A stretch of 7,687 nt of DNA from Clostridia bacterium (GCA_017381395.1 JAFOCH010000020.1:1-7687); one strand, 5' to 3'; counted from the first letter of the stretch, positions 1 to 4,885 are shown. The notes: a model not told the origin generated them from the sequence alone. Translations and numbers: made by a program.

Positions 1-663
1 ACAAAGGAAAATACAATTATCGTTGACGGCGCAGGAAACAAGGAAATGATCGCTGCCCGTGTTGCTCAAATCAGAGGTCAGCTCGAAACAACCACCTCCG
101 ATTTCGACCGTGAGAAATTGCAGGAACGCCTTGCCAAGCTTGCAGGCGGAGTTGCAGTTATCAAGGTTGGCGCAGCTACCGAGGTCGAAATGAAGGAGCA
201 AAAGCTTCGTATCGAGGACGCTCTCGCATCGACAAAGGCAGCAGTTGAAGAAGGAATTGTCGCAGGTGGCGGTGTTGCTCTTATCAATGCGGCATCGGCC
301 GTCGAGGCCATTGTTGACACGGTTGAAGGCGACGAAAGAACAGGCGTCTACATCGTGTTAAAGGCACTCGAAGCTCCTATGCGCCAAATTGCTCGAAATT
401 CGGGCATAGCCGGCTCGGTAATCGTTGACAAGATAAAGAACAGTGGAAAGGCAAATTACGGCTTTGACGCCTATAACGAGGAATATACCGATATGATTTC
501 GGCAGGTATTGTCGATCCGGCAAAGGTTACCCGTTCAGCCCTCGAAAATGCGGCATCAATCGCATCAATGGTACTCACCACCGAATCCCTTGTAGCCAAT
601 ACAAAGGAAGATAAGGCAGCAGCAAACGCAGCAGCCGCAGGTGCCATGGGCGGAATGTATTGA
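1..663 (+). CDS. groEL: Chaperonin GroEL (Hsp60), C-terminal part, 5' end outside window
   Basis: This is the last 220 codons of the cytosolic chaperonin that, with GroES, folds proteins by ATP-driven encapsulation. The frame is open from base 1, starting TKENTIIVDGAG. It continues through the end of the apical domain, the returning intermediate domain (REKLQERLAKLAGGVAVIKV) and the equatorial domain. Visible family landmarks are RIEDAL, whose Asp (codon 217-219) matches the ATP-hydrolysis aspartate (Asp398 in E. coli), the nucleotide-contacting VAGGGVAL, and the GIVDPAKVTRSAL block. The tail is short, AGAMGGMY, rather than the long run of GGM repeats in E. coli and many others. The stop TGA at 661 is followed by a strong terminator, so groEL ends its operon; groES would be expected upstream but is not visible. 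Identity is essentially certain. Confidence 0.98.
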   Translation, partial: TKENTIIVDGAGNKEMIAARVAQIRGQLETTTSDFDREKLQERLAKLAGGVAVIKVGAATEVEMKEQKLRIEDALASTKAAVEEGIVAGGGVALINAASAVEAIVDTVEGDERTGVYIVLKALEAPMRQIARNSGIAGSVIVDKIKNSGKANYGFDAYNEEYTDMISAGIVDPAKVTRSALENAASIASMVLTTESLVANTKEDKAAANAAAAGAMGGMY

Positions 664-677
664 TAAAAAAGTGAAAT

Positions 678-716
678 AAAAAAGGATGCAGTCAAATTTG
701 ACTGCATCCTTTTTTT
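678..716. terminator. Bidirectional intrinsic terminator between groEL and the zinc-ribbon operon
   Basis: A perfect inverted repeat is centred between 696 and 697: six A, then GGATGCAGTCAAA, then its exact complement, then seven T. The GC-containing stem with A/T runs on both sides works in either direction. It lies 15 bases after the groEL stop and 5 bases beyond the stop of the converging gene at 721, so it probably ends both transcripts. Confidence 0.93.
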
Positions 717-720
717 ATGC

Positions 721-954
721 TTACATCAAATATTTCAGTATCGAATATAAAAGAAAGATGAAACCAATCAGCAGGGCGGTGTAAACGCAGGTTTCGATAA
801 TTGTCTTTTTCTGCTCCTTATTGAGCGTTATTTTACCCTCGCCGTCATTCTTTTCAGTTTCTTTAAATTCGTCCGCGTGCGCTTGTTTTACGCCGCACTT
901 GTAGCAAAATTTTTCTCCGTCATTTAATGACGCTCCGCAATTTTGACAAAACAT
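721..954 (-). CDS. Small zinc-ribbon protein with one C-terminal membrane helix (77 aa)
   Basis: No specific function is recognised. Residues 1-22 form a zinc-ribbon module with Cys at 3, 6, 17 and 20 (CxxC-x10-CxxC), the type that opens many uncharacterised Firmicute proteins. A charged linker rich in Lys and Glu (about 23-50) follows, then one hydrophobic helix at about 55-75, which would leave the ribbon probably cytoplasmic on a tail anchor. An AGGGTG sequence lies about 6 bases before the ATG. The gene begins 23 bases after the end of the 320-aa gene and shares its first 20 coding bases, so the two are almost surely co-transcribed and perhaps related by duplication of the ribbon. The shared shuffling module gives no substrate. 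The gene is probably real; its role is unknown. Confidence 0.85.
   Translation of the reverse strand: MFCQNCGASLNDGEKFCYKCGVKQAHADEFKETEKNDGEGKITLNKEQKKTIIETCVYTALLIGFIFLLYSILKYLM
935..954 (-). repeat. 20-bp exact repeat at the start of the 77-aa gene (copy 2)
   Basis: The 20 bases covering the ATG and the codons for MFCQNC are identical to 1921-1940, the start of the neighbouring 320-aa gene. Identity stops abruptly on both sides, so it marks either a short duplicated domain start or strong constraint on the ribbon. Confidence 0.8.
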
Positions 955-977
955 TGTTTCACCCTAGCGACTTTTAA

Positions 978-1940
978 TTAGCCAACGTAATTCTGGGGAG
1001 GTGCAACGAATGTTTGAACGGGTGCTGTAAAATACTTTTTAATCCAAACAAAGAGGATGATGTAGGTAGCTGACTGAGCTGCGCCTGCAATAAATCCAGC
1101 AAATCCACCACTGAATGAACTTAATGCATTGAGAATACCAACTACAATCAGCCAAGTGCTGCAAGTCTTTGCCTTCTGGATGTTTTCGAAGCCGTTCTGT
1201 GCGCTTGTATAAAGTGATTTTGCAAACTTGTGCAGTGAGCCGTAGAAGAAAATGTTTACTACTGCAAAAATACCGGCAATAAACAACATGATAATTGCAA
1301 ATAAGGTGAACAAAGCATCGATAGAGTTGATACCCAACTCGTAAATAATTTCAGCAAATGCACCGCCTACTTCGCTCGGAATTGCATCCATAAACTCGCT
1401 GCCAAGTGCATTACCGGCAACTAAAAGAAGAATTCCTGCAAGTCCCAAAAGGCCAACAACAACCCACATAACTATATACATAGCTAAGGTTGTACCGCTT
1501 GTTGAACGAAGCGACTTAACGTTGATGTTACCCTTTTTAGCCGAGGTATAGGTCATCCAAAGGAAGATTGTAAAGAGGACACCGAATACGTCAGGACTAA
1601 AGCTTGTTGAAGTTCCACCCCATGCGGTTGTGGTTACTTTGAAGGAAGAGAAAACAGCAGAAACTGTTACTAAAATGCACACAACCATGAACAGTACGTC
1701 AGAAAATACAGCGTTAAAACGTGCTGTTACAGGATTTAAGAACACCTGCTGGGGAGCAGCGTAGGTCGGCTGAGGTGCGGTATAGGTGGGCTGAGGAGCA
1801 GCATACGTCTGCTCGGGAGCAGGTGTAGCAACAGGTGCAGCAGCCGGTGCTGGAGCTTCAGCTTTTGCAACAGCATTGCCACAGTTAGGGCAGAAGGCGG
1901 CATTGTCATCTAAATTAAAGCCGCAATTTTGACAAAACAT
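978..1940 (-). CDS. Zinc-ribbon polytopic membrane protein with Pro/Ala/Gln linker (320 aa)
   Basis: No characterised homologue is recognised. Domains in order: an N-terminal zinc ribbon (Cys 3, 6, 17, 20); a low-complexity linker at about 26-65, rich in Ala and Pro and ending in three seven-residue repeats of the TYAAPQP type; then a hydrophobic body. Membrane segments are likely near 79-100, 118-134, 150-177, 208-234 and one or two within 261-300. The C-terminal tail (APVQTFVAPPQNYVG) again carries the Ala-Pro-Gln-Tyr flavour of the linker. AAGGAG sits 9 bases before the ATG and fixes the start. It is first in a two-gene operon with the 77-aa ribbon protein. Ribbon plus linker plus membrane body is a common architecture in Clostridia, with the ribbon probably cytoplasmic. 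Sensing or scaffolding is conceivable but unproved. Confidence 0.9.
   Translation of the reverse strand: MFCQNCGFNLDDNAAFCPNCGNAVAKAEAPAPAAAPVATPAPEQTYAAPQPTYTAPQPTYAAPQQVFLNPVTARFNAVFSDVLFMVVCILVTVSAVFSSFKVTTTAWGGTSTSFSPDVFGVLFTIFLWMTYTSAKKGNINVKSLRSTSGTTLAMYIVMWVVVGLLGLAGILLLVAGNALGSEFMDAIPSEVGGAFAEIIYELGINSIDALFTLFAIIMLFIAGIFAVVNIFFYGSLHKFAKSLYTSAQNGFENIQKAKTCSTWLIVVGILNALSSFSGGFAGFIAGAAQSATYIILFVWIKKYFTAPVQTFVAPPQNYVG
1746..1808 (-). repeat. Three tandem heptapeptide repeats in the linker
   Basis: Residues 45-65 of the 320-aa protein are TYAAPQP, TYTAPQP and TYAAPQQ, a 21-base unit repeated three times with third-position differences. It is probably a flexible spacer between ribbon and membrane, and its copy number may vary between strains. 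Confidence 0.8.
1921..1940 (-). repeat. 20-bp exact repeat at the start of the 320-aa gene (copy 1)
   Basis: This is the partner of the repeat at 935-954: both begin ATG TTT TGT CAA AAT TGC and are identical for 20 bases, including synonymous positions. The following ribbon residues then diverge (GFNLDDNAAFCPNCG against GASLNDGEKFCYKCG). Confidence 0.8.
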
Positions 1941-1989
1941 AAATAATTTCTCCTTATGTATTTATTTTAAGAGGGATACTCCTAAATTT

Positions 1990-2018
1990 AATATATCATT
2001 TTGCAGTTTATATTTCAA
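1990..2018 (-). promoter_or_regulatory. Sigma-A-like promoter of the zinc-ribbon operon
   Basis: Read on the minus strand, TTGAAA (2013-2018) and TATATT (1990-1995) are separated by exactly 17 bases. The predicted start is about 45 bases before the ATG of the 320-aa gene, in an AT-rich stretch with no other feature. It lies downstream of the terminator at 2060-2092, so the operon has its own promoter. Confidence 0.7.
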
Positions 2019-2059
2019 CAAAAAACGCCAAAAAATTATGTTAAAAAGCGGAAATTTTC

Positions 2060-2092
2060 AAAAAGCGCAGTCGGGACGACTACGCTGTTTTT
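2060..2092 (-). terminator. Intrinsic terminator after the DUF421 gene
   Basis: On the minus strand a 10-bp stem (2077-2086 with 2064-2073, one G-U pair) closes a 3-base TCC loop and runs into TTTTT. The opposite strand would carry a C-A mismatch in place of the G-U pair, so it is built for minus-strand transcription. It lies 8 bases after the DUF421 stop. Confidence 0.88.
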
Positions 2093-2099
2093 AATGCTA

Positions 2100-2774
2100 T
2101 CAGTTTATTTCAAATAAGGTCAACTGATTTTGTTGGTCACACAGTCCTAGGAAAATTTCCTTTTCGCTTTTATATCCCTGCGCGGCAAGTTGATTTTTTA
2201 GCCATTTTTCGTTTAGTCCCATTCGTTTCAGGTTTTCGCCCATTATTCTGCCGTCCATAATCAGCTCGGTGTTGATGCCTTCACTTTGCGGAGAAATGCC
2301 CATATCCTCGGGAATAATGGGCCGCTTGGTCGCCTTTGGCAGAATGGTCAGCCGTCCGTTGTACTCAAAAATTGCCGTTTCAATATCGTTCAGGTTAAAG
2401 TATCCTTCCTGACGGCACATTACCATAAATTCGCTCAGGTCAAGCTGCGCCTTTTTCATATTTTTGCGATAAATTTTGCCATTGTTCATGATAATCGTCG
2501 GTGTGCCGTTAATGAATTTCCGTGCTTTCGGCAGCTTGCTTGTAATCAGCGTCAGCCCAACCGCAATAATTCCGTAAACTGCCATCGCAATCAGCGGCTG
2601 CAAAGGGGTTTCGAGCTCGGTTGCAAGCTCCGCCGCAATTGAGCCGATTGTAATTCCTGTAATATAATCAAAAAAATCGAGCTGTGACATCTGCTTGTGT
2701 CCCATAATTTTGGCTATTATAAATAGTGTAGCCGCCGACAGAATTGACGTTAAAATTACATTTACTATTTCCAT
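2100..2774 (-). CDS. YetF-like DUF421 family membrane protein (224 aa)
   Basis: This belongs to the YetF/DUF421 family of membrane proteins, several of which in bacilli are spore inner-membrane proteins. Visible parts: hydrophobic segments at about 3-22, 36-50 and 58-78, with the family signature GHKQMSQLDFFDYITGITIG at 25-44; then a soluble C-terminal domain with the typical NGTPTIIMNNGKI (89-101), an LRxxG-like segment (CRQEGYFNLNDIETAIFE) and a NGRLTILPK strand. Length is normal for the family. No strong Shine-Dalgarno sequence is visible, only AAAGAGA just before the ATG, and a possible TTTCGG/CCGAAA hairpin overlaps it. The gene follows the 58-aa gene by 48 bases with no clear terminator between, so it is probably the last gene of a three-gene unit. 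Family assignment is strong; the molecular activity is unknown. Confidence 0.93.
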   Translation of the reverse strand: MEIVNVILTSILSAATLFIIAKIMGHKQMSQLDFFDYITGITIGSIAAELATELETPLQPLIAMAVYGIIAVGLTLITSKLPKARKFINGTPTIIMNNGKIYRKNMKKAQLDLSEFMVMCRQEGYFNLNDIETAIFEYNGRLTILPKATKRPIIPEDMGISPQSEGINTELIMDGRIMGENLKRMGLNEKWLKNQLAAQGYKSEKEIFLGLCDQQNQLTLFEIN

Positions 2775-2822
2775 AATTGTCTCTTTCGGATTGCCTTTTT
2801 TATTAAGTGTACCCGAAAAGGT

Positions 2823-2999
2823 TTATTTTATTTGCTTACATTCCTTTTCGCACAGTGCCCTTTGCGAAACGATGGTAACGAGCGTGTCGCCCAACTGAAC
2901 CAGTACCGAAGCCAGTAGGGTAAGCTCCTTGTCGGTCAGCTTACACGAAATAGCGTTTGCAATCGCGGTAACCGACGCGGTAATTTCACAAGCGTTCAT
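2823..2999 (-). CDS. Small 58-aa protein, DUF6774-like
   Basis: This short ORF reads MNACEITASVTAIANAISCK at its start and ends with Lys-rich ECKQIK. GGGGTG, 5 bases before the ATG, supports translation. It has Cys at 4, 19, 50 and 54 and two amphipathic or hydrophobic helices (about 5-19 and 25-49) split by KLTDKE, with no signal peptide. The pattern, a helix with C-E-I, the L-T-D-x-E-L turn, QLGDTL and a final Cys, resembles a family of tiny Clostridia proteins I recall as DUF6774. That name is from memory and unverified. It lies between a DUF6512 gene (46 bases upstream) and the DUF421 gene (48 bases downstream), all on one strand. Function unknown; the paired Cys might bind a metal or form disulfides, which is only a guess. 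Confidence 0.78.
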   Translation of the reverse strand: MNACEITASVTAIANAISCKLTDKELTLLASVLVQLGDTLVTIVSQRALCEKECKQIK

Positions 3000-3000
3000 T

Positions 3001-3037
3001 TTATCACCCCGTGACCATTATATTCGGCGGGTGACAA
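3001..3037 (-). promoter_or_regulatory. Hairpin that would cover the ribosome binding site of the 58-aa gene
   Basis: On the minus strand TTGTCACCC (3029-3037) can pair with GGGTGATAA (3001-3009), 9 bp with one G-U, around a 19-base loop. The right arm contains the Shine-Dalgarno GGGGTGAT, and the ATG follows directly. The left arm begins 8 bases after the stop of the upstream gene, so ribosomes finishing that gene could open the hairpin. Pairing is seen in the sequence; regulation is inferred. Confidence 0.45.
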
Positions 3038-3045
3038 GTACGCTT

Positions 3046-3576
3046 TTACTGTATTCCGTAGGTGCCTGTCATCGGGTCCTTGAACAGCGGTATTTTCGGT
3101 GGAAAGAAGGTAAATACGATAAATACAGCCGCTACCATTACCATTATAAATTTCGCTAAATTCGGCTGAATACAGCGGCAACGGTCGTTTTTCATAAGCC
3201 GTGTTTCGACTATATAAGAAATGGCGGTGGTGATGAAAAATATGATGATATTAAACCAGTCGGCATTGACCCCGAATATGCCTGTGTACGTGTAATAAAT
3301 CACGGGAATAAGCCCCACACCGACCAAAATACCCACAAGTTTAGCGCACCAAAAATTATCATATTCCTCGCCTATATATTTCGCCTCGATAATAGCGAAA
3401 AGAAACATTGGGAAGAAAAGCAGCTTCATATGCTCAAAAATGGACTCGTTGACGGCCGAAAAGAGACCGACTATCACGCTTTCACCCGTCCATTCGTATA
3501 GGAAATGAAGCAGCGTACCGACCACCGACGTGAATACAAATCCGACAAATTGCCAAAAGGATAATGATTTTTTCAT
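3046..3576 (-). CDS. DUF6512-type integral membrane protein (176 aa)
   Basis: This hydrophobic protein of unknown function matches my memory of family DUF6512, found mostly in Clostridia. Likely membrane helices are at about 8-27, 32-41 or 50-66, 77-95, 107-124 and 141-158. Conserved-looking elements are the N-terminal FWQFVGFVFTSVVGTLLHFL, the polar AVNESIFEHMKLLFFP block (41-56) between helices, and the C-terminal FFPPKIPLFKDPMTGTYG. The start chosen has GGGGAG 5 bases upstream. A longer frame back to 3729 exists, but it runs through the upstream terminator and into spoVAD and has no convincing binding site there. The gene is probably first in a unit with the 58-aa and DUF421 genes. The repeated acidic and polar residues inside the membrane region could mark a transport or enzyme site, but nothing identifies a substrate. 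Confidence 0.88.
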   Translation of the reverse strand: MKKSLSFWQFVGFVFTSVVGTLLHFLYEWTGESVIVGLFSAVNESIFEHMKLLFFPMFLFAIIEAKYIGEEYDNFWCAKLVGILVGVGLIPVIYYTYTGIFGVNADWFNIIIFFITTAISYIVETRLMKNDRCRCIQPNLAKFIMVMVAAVFIVFTFFPPKIPLFKDPMTGTYGIQ

Positions 3577-3581
3577 ACTAA

Positions 3582-3587
3582 CTCCCC
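3582..3587 (-). promoter_or_regulatory. Ribosome binding site deciding the DUF6512 start
   Basis: GGGGAG on the minus strand lies 5 bases before the ATG at 3574-3576. It favours the 176-aa product over the 227-aa reading that starts inside spoVAD. Confidence 0.8.
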
Positions 3588-3606
3588 GAAATCTCTTTTT
3601 AATTAA

Positions 3607-3635
3607 AGTATATTCGCTGCCGACTAGATTATGAA
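3607..3635 (-). promoter_or_regulatory. Possible sigma-A-type promoter of the DUF6512 unit
   Basis: On the minus strand TTCATA (3630-3635) and TATACT (3607-3612) are 17 bases apart, about 30 bases before the DUF6512 ATG and just after the spoVAD terminator. The -35 matches only 4 of 6 consensus bases. The same region could hold a sporulation-sigma promoter that I cannot resolve by eye. Confidence 0.45.
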
Positions 3636-3640
3636 AAATC

Positions 3641-3675
3641 AAAAAAAGGCGTACAATTCGCTCTAATGTACGCCC
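3641..3675 (-). terminator. Intrinsic terminator after spoVAD
   Basis: On the minus strand GGCGTACA (3667-3674) pairs with TGTACGCC (3648-3655), with possible extension into the loop, and is followed by seven T (3641-3647). It starts 8 bases after the spoVAD stop, so spoVAD is at least partly insulated from the genes downstream. Confidence 0.88.
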
Positions 3676-3682
3676 GAAAAAA

Positions 3683-4702
3683 TTATCCTTGAATATGAAC
3701 GAGGTGGCAAATACCGGGTATGCTTTCACCCTGCTGCGACGAGGTGGTCGACATCAGCGCACCCGTAGCGCAGAAAAGGATGTTTTTCATTTCGCCACTT
3801 TTTATCTTGTTCAGAAAATAGCCGCAAAGCATACTTGCCGCACAGCCGCATCCCGAGCCGCCCGAGTGAACGTCCTGCTTTTCGCGGTCAAAAATCATCA
3901 TGCCGCAATCCTTGTGAACGCCCGAAATGTCCACGCCGTCGCTTTTCATCAGCTGGTATAAAAGTGACGAGCCGACACATCCGAGGTCGCCCGTGATGAT
4001 TGCGTCATAGTCGTCTGGAGAGGTCTTTGACTGACGTAAATAATGCGAAATGGTGTCCGCGGCGGCAGGTGCCATGGCGGCGCCCATATTGTTGGCGTCC
4101 TTTTGACCGTAATCGACGATTTTTCCGAGCATGATATCGGGAATGTGTATCTCTCCATTTTGCCGCACCTTTCTTTGAGCCGATAGGATAACTGCACCCG
4201 AGCCGCACACCGTCCATTGTGCCGACGGGGTACGCTGACCGCCGTAATCGACGGGTGTACGAAATTGACGCTCGGCGGTACAAAAATGCGAGGAGGTGAC
4301 GGCGGCAGCCGTGTTTGCGGCACCGCTCATTACGGCAACCGACGCCATCGCAAGTGACAGTGCCATTGTCGAGCAGGCACCAAAAAGTCCCACAAATGGA
4401 ATACCGAAATCACGCAGACCAAAGGTCGAGCTCATACTTTGATTAAGCAGGTCGCCCGCATACAGAATATCAATATCATTCGGCGCAAATCCACCTTTTT
4501 TGAGTGCGGTGTGGAGAGCTCTGCGCTGAAGTGAGCTTTCTTCATTTTCCCATGAGCCGTCGGGAGAAGGGGAGGTGTCAATGCAGTCAAAATATGCGGC
4601 AAAGGGGCCTTCACCTTCTTTTTTGCCAACTGCAGCGGCAAAGGAAATGACCTGCGGCGGATTTTCAAATCGGATAATTTTGTTTTTATTTACGGCATTC
4701 AT
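3683..4702 (-). CDS. spoVAD: Stage V sporulation protein AD (SpoVAD), 339 aa
   Basis: SpoVAD is a thiolase-fold protein of the spore inner membrane that binds dipicolinic acid and is needed for its uptake into the forespore through the SpoVA channel. Recognisable elements include RFENPPQVISFAAAVGKKEG near the N-terminus, DILYAGDLLNQ (78-88), GLFGACSTM with the thiolase-nucleophile-like Cys110, SSHFCTAERQFR followed by PVDYGGQRTPSAQWTVCG, IITGDLGCVGSSLL, and GGSGCGCAASML near the C-terminus. The ATG at 4702 is preferred over one at 4711 because AAAGGA lies 8 bases before it and the 339-aa product matches the family length. It stands alone: no spoVAC precedes it (the next gene diverges) and no spoVAE follows (a terminator, then DUF6512). 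In most spore formers these three are adjacent. A forespore-type promoter is visible upstream. Identity is very sure. Confidence 0.96.
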   Translation of the reverse strand: MNAVNKNKIIRFENPPQVISFAAAVGKKEGEGPFAAYFDCIDTSPSPDGSWENEESSLQRRALHTALKKGGFAPNDIDILYAGDLLNQSMSSTFGLRDFGIPFVGLFGACSTMALSLAMASVAVMSGAANTAAAVTSSHFCTAERQFRTPVDYGGQRTPSAQWTVCGSGAVILSAQRKVRQNGEIHIPDIMLGKIVDYGQKDANNMGAAMAPAAADTISHYLRQSKTSPDDYDAIITGDLGCVGSSLLYQLMKSDGVDISGVHKDCGMMIFDREKQDVHSGGSGCGCAASMLCGYFLNKIKSGEMKNILFCATGALMSTTSSQQGESIPGICHLVHIQG

Positions 4703-4710
4703 AGCTAACA

Positions 4711-4716
4711 TCCTTT
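4711..4716 (-). promoter_or_regulatory. Ribosome binding site deciding the spoVAD start
   Basis: AAAGGA on the minus strand overlaps the first possible ATG (4709-4711), so that codon cannot be served by it. It is 8 bases from the ATG at 4700-4702, which is therefore the likely start. Confidence 0.8.
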
Positions 4717-4729
4717 GATTATTTTGTTA

Positions 4730-4759
4730 TATTATCCGCAAAAATCGGGTGCAATATTC
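4730..4759 (-). promoter_or_regulatory. Sigma-G/sigma-F-like promoter of spoVAD
   Basis: On the minus strand GAATA (4755-4759) fits the forespore -35 pattern GHATR. GATAATA (4730-4736), 18 bases away, fits the sigma-G -10 CATWHTA except for its first base. No properly spaced sigma-A pair is present. Known spoVA operons are under sigma-G, so position, gene and motif agree, but this is a by-eye match in AT-rich DNA. Confidence 0.55.
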
Positions 4760-4781
4760 TTTTTTATCAATAAAAGCAAAA

Positions 4782-4788
4782 ATTAGCG
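4782..4788 (+). repeat. Upstream ATTAGCG element
   Basis: This is a third copy of the heptamer that occurs twice at the his operon start. It lies 64 bases upstream of the first of those, ahead of the -35 and between the two divergent promoters. It could be an auxiliary operator or chance. Confidence 0.35.
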
Positions 4789-4809
4789 TAAAAAAATGAA
4801 AAAATGCTA

Positions 4810-4838
4810 TTGACTATGTGGGGTAATCGTATTATAAT
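4810..4838 (+). promoter_or_regulatory. Strong sigma-A promoter of the histidine operon
   Basis: TTGACT (4810-4815) and TATAAT (4833-4838) are separated by 17 bases, 11 of 12 consensus positions. The predicted start near 4845 gives a leader of about 40 bases, too short for a T-box riboswitch or an attenuator, so control is expected at initiation through the adjacent operator. Confidence 0.9.
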
Positions 4839-4839
4839 T

Positions 4840-4860
4840 CATTACATTAGCGCATTAGCG
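4840..4860 (+). promoter_or_regulatory. Candidate operator: CATTA followed by tandem CATTAGCG repeats
   Basis: CATTA (4840-4844) is followed directly by two exact copies of CATTAGCG (4845-4852 and 4853-4860). They lie just after the -10, over the expected transcription start, where a bound protein would block RNA polymerase. The first gene downstream encodes a TrpR-family DNA-binding protein, the obvious candidate ligand. An 8-base period is unusual for a single dimer site and could suit tandem binding, as TrpR can do. Repeats are seen; the operator role is inferred. Confidence 0.6.
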
Positions 4861-4885
4861 GAGTAAAGTATTTTTGGAGGACATT

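Noticed and set aside
2286..2642. 118-residue open frame on the + strand inside the DUF421 gene
   Set aside because: It is antisense to a well-recognised family gene, its composition is unlike a folded protein (many Arg, Asn and Cys), and it has no binding site or promoter.
2775..2822. TTTCGG/CCGAAA hairpin as a terminator between the 58-aa and DUF421 genes
   Set aside because: The loop is 23 bases and no T run follows on the minus strand, so termination is unlikely.
3017..3022. TATAAT on the minus strand just before the 58-aa gene
   Set aside because: No -35-like hexamer at 16-18 bases and no TG extension, and it falls in the loop of the coupling hairpin; probably chance in AT-rich DNA.
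3627..3633. CATAATC as a sigma-G -10 for the DUF6512 unit
   Set aside because: The only nearby -35 candidate (GTACG, spacing 16) lies inside the terminator stem and fits poorly; the TTCATA-17-TATACT pair is at least as good.
3577..3729. N-terminal extension of the DUF6512 gene giving a 227-aa protein
   Set aside because: It overlaps the end of spoVAD and reads through a strong terminator hairpin, with no binding site at its ATG; the internal ATG at 3576 has GGGGAG at good spacing.
3689..3961. 90-residue + strand frame overlapping the spoVAD 3' end
   Set aside because: Antisense shadow rich in Arg, His and Ala; the coding signal is clearly on the other strand.
3949..4323. 124-residue frame in another phase within spoVAD
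   Set aside because: A shadow of spoVAD: low-quality Pro/Arg/Ser composition and no translation signals.
4703..4711. Alternative spoVAD start at 4711 (three extra residues)
   Set aside because: The AAAGGA ribosome binding site overlaps that ATG; the next ATG fits both spacing and family length.
4874..4885. TTG start adding four residues to the TrpR-family regulator
   Set aside because: The TTG overlaps the GGAGG binding site itself; the ATG at 4886 is correctly spaced.
4839..4885. T-box or histidine attenuator in the his leader
   Set aside because: Only about 40 bases separate the expected transcription start from the first gene; no leader peptide, specifier loop or terminator is present.
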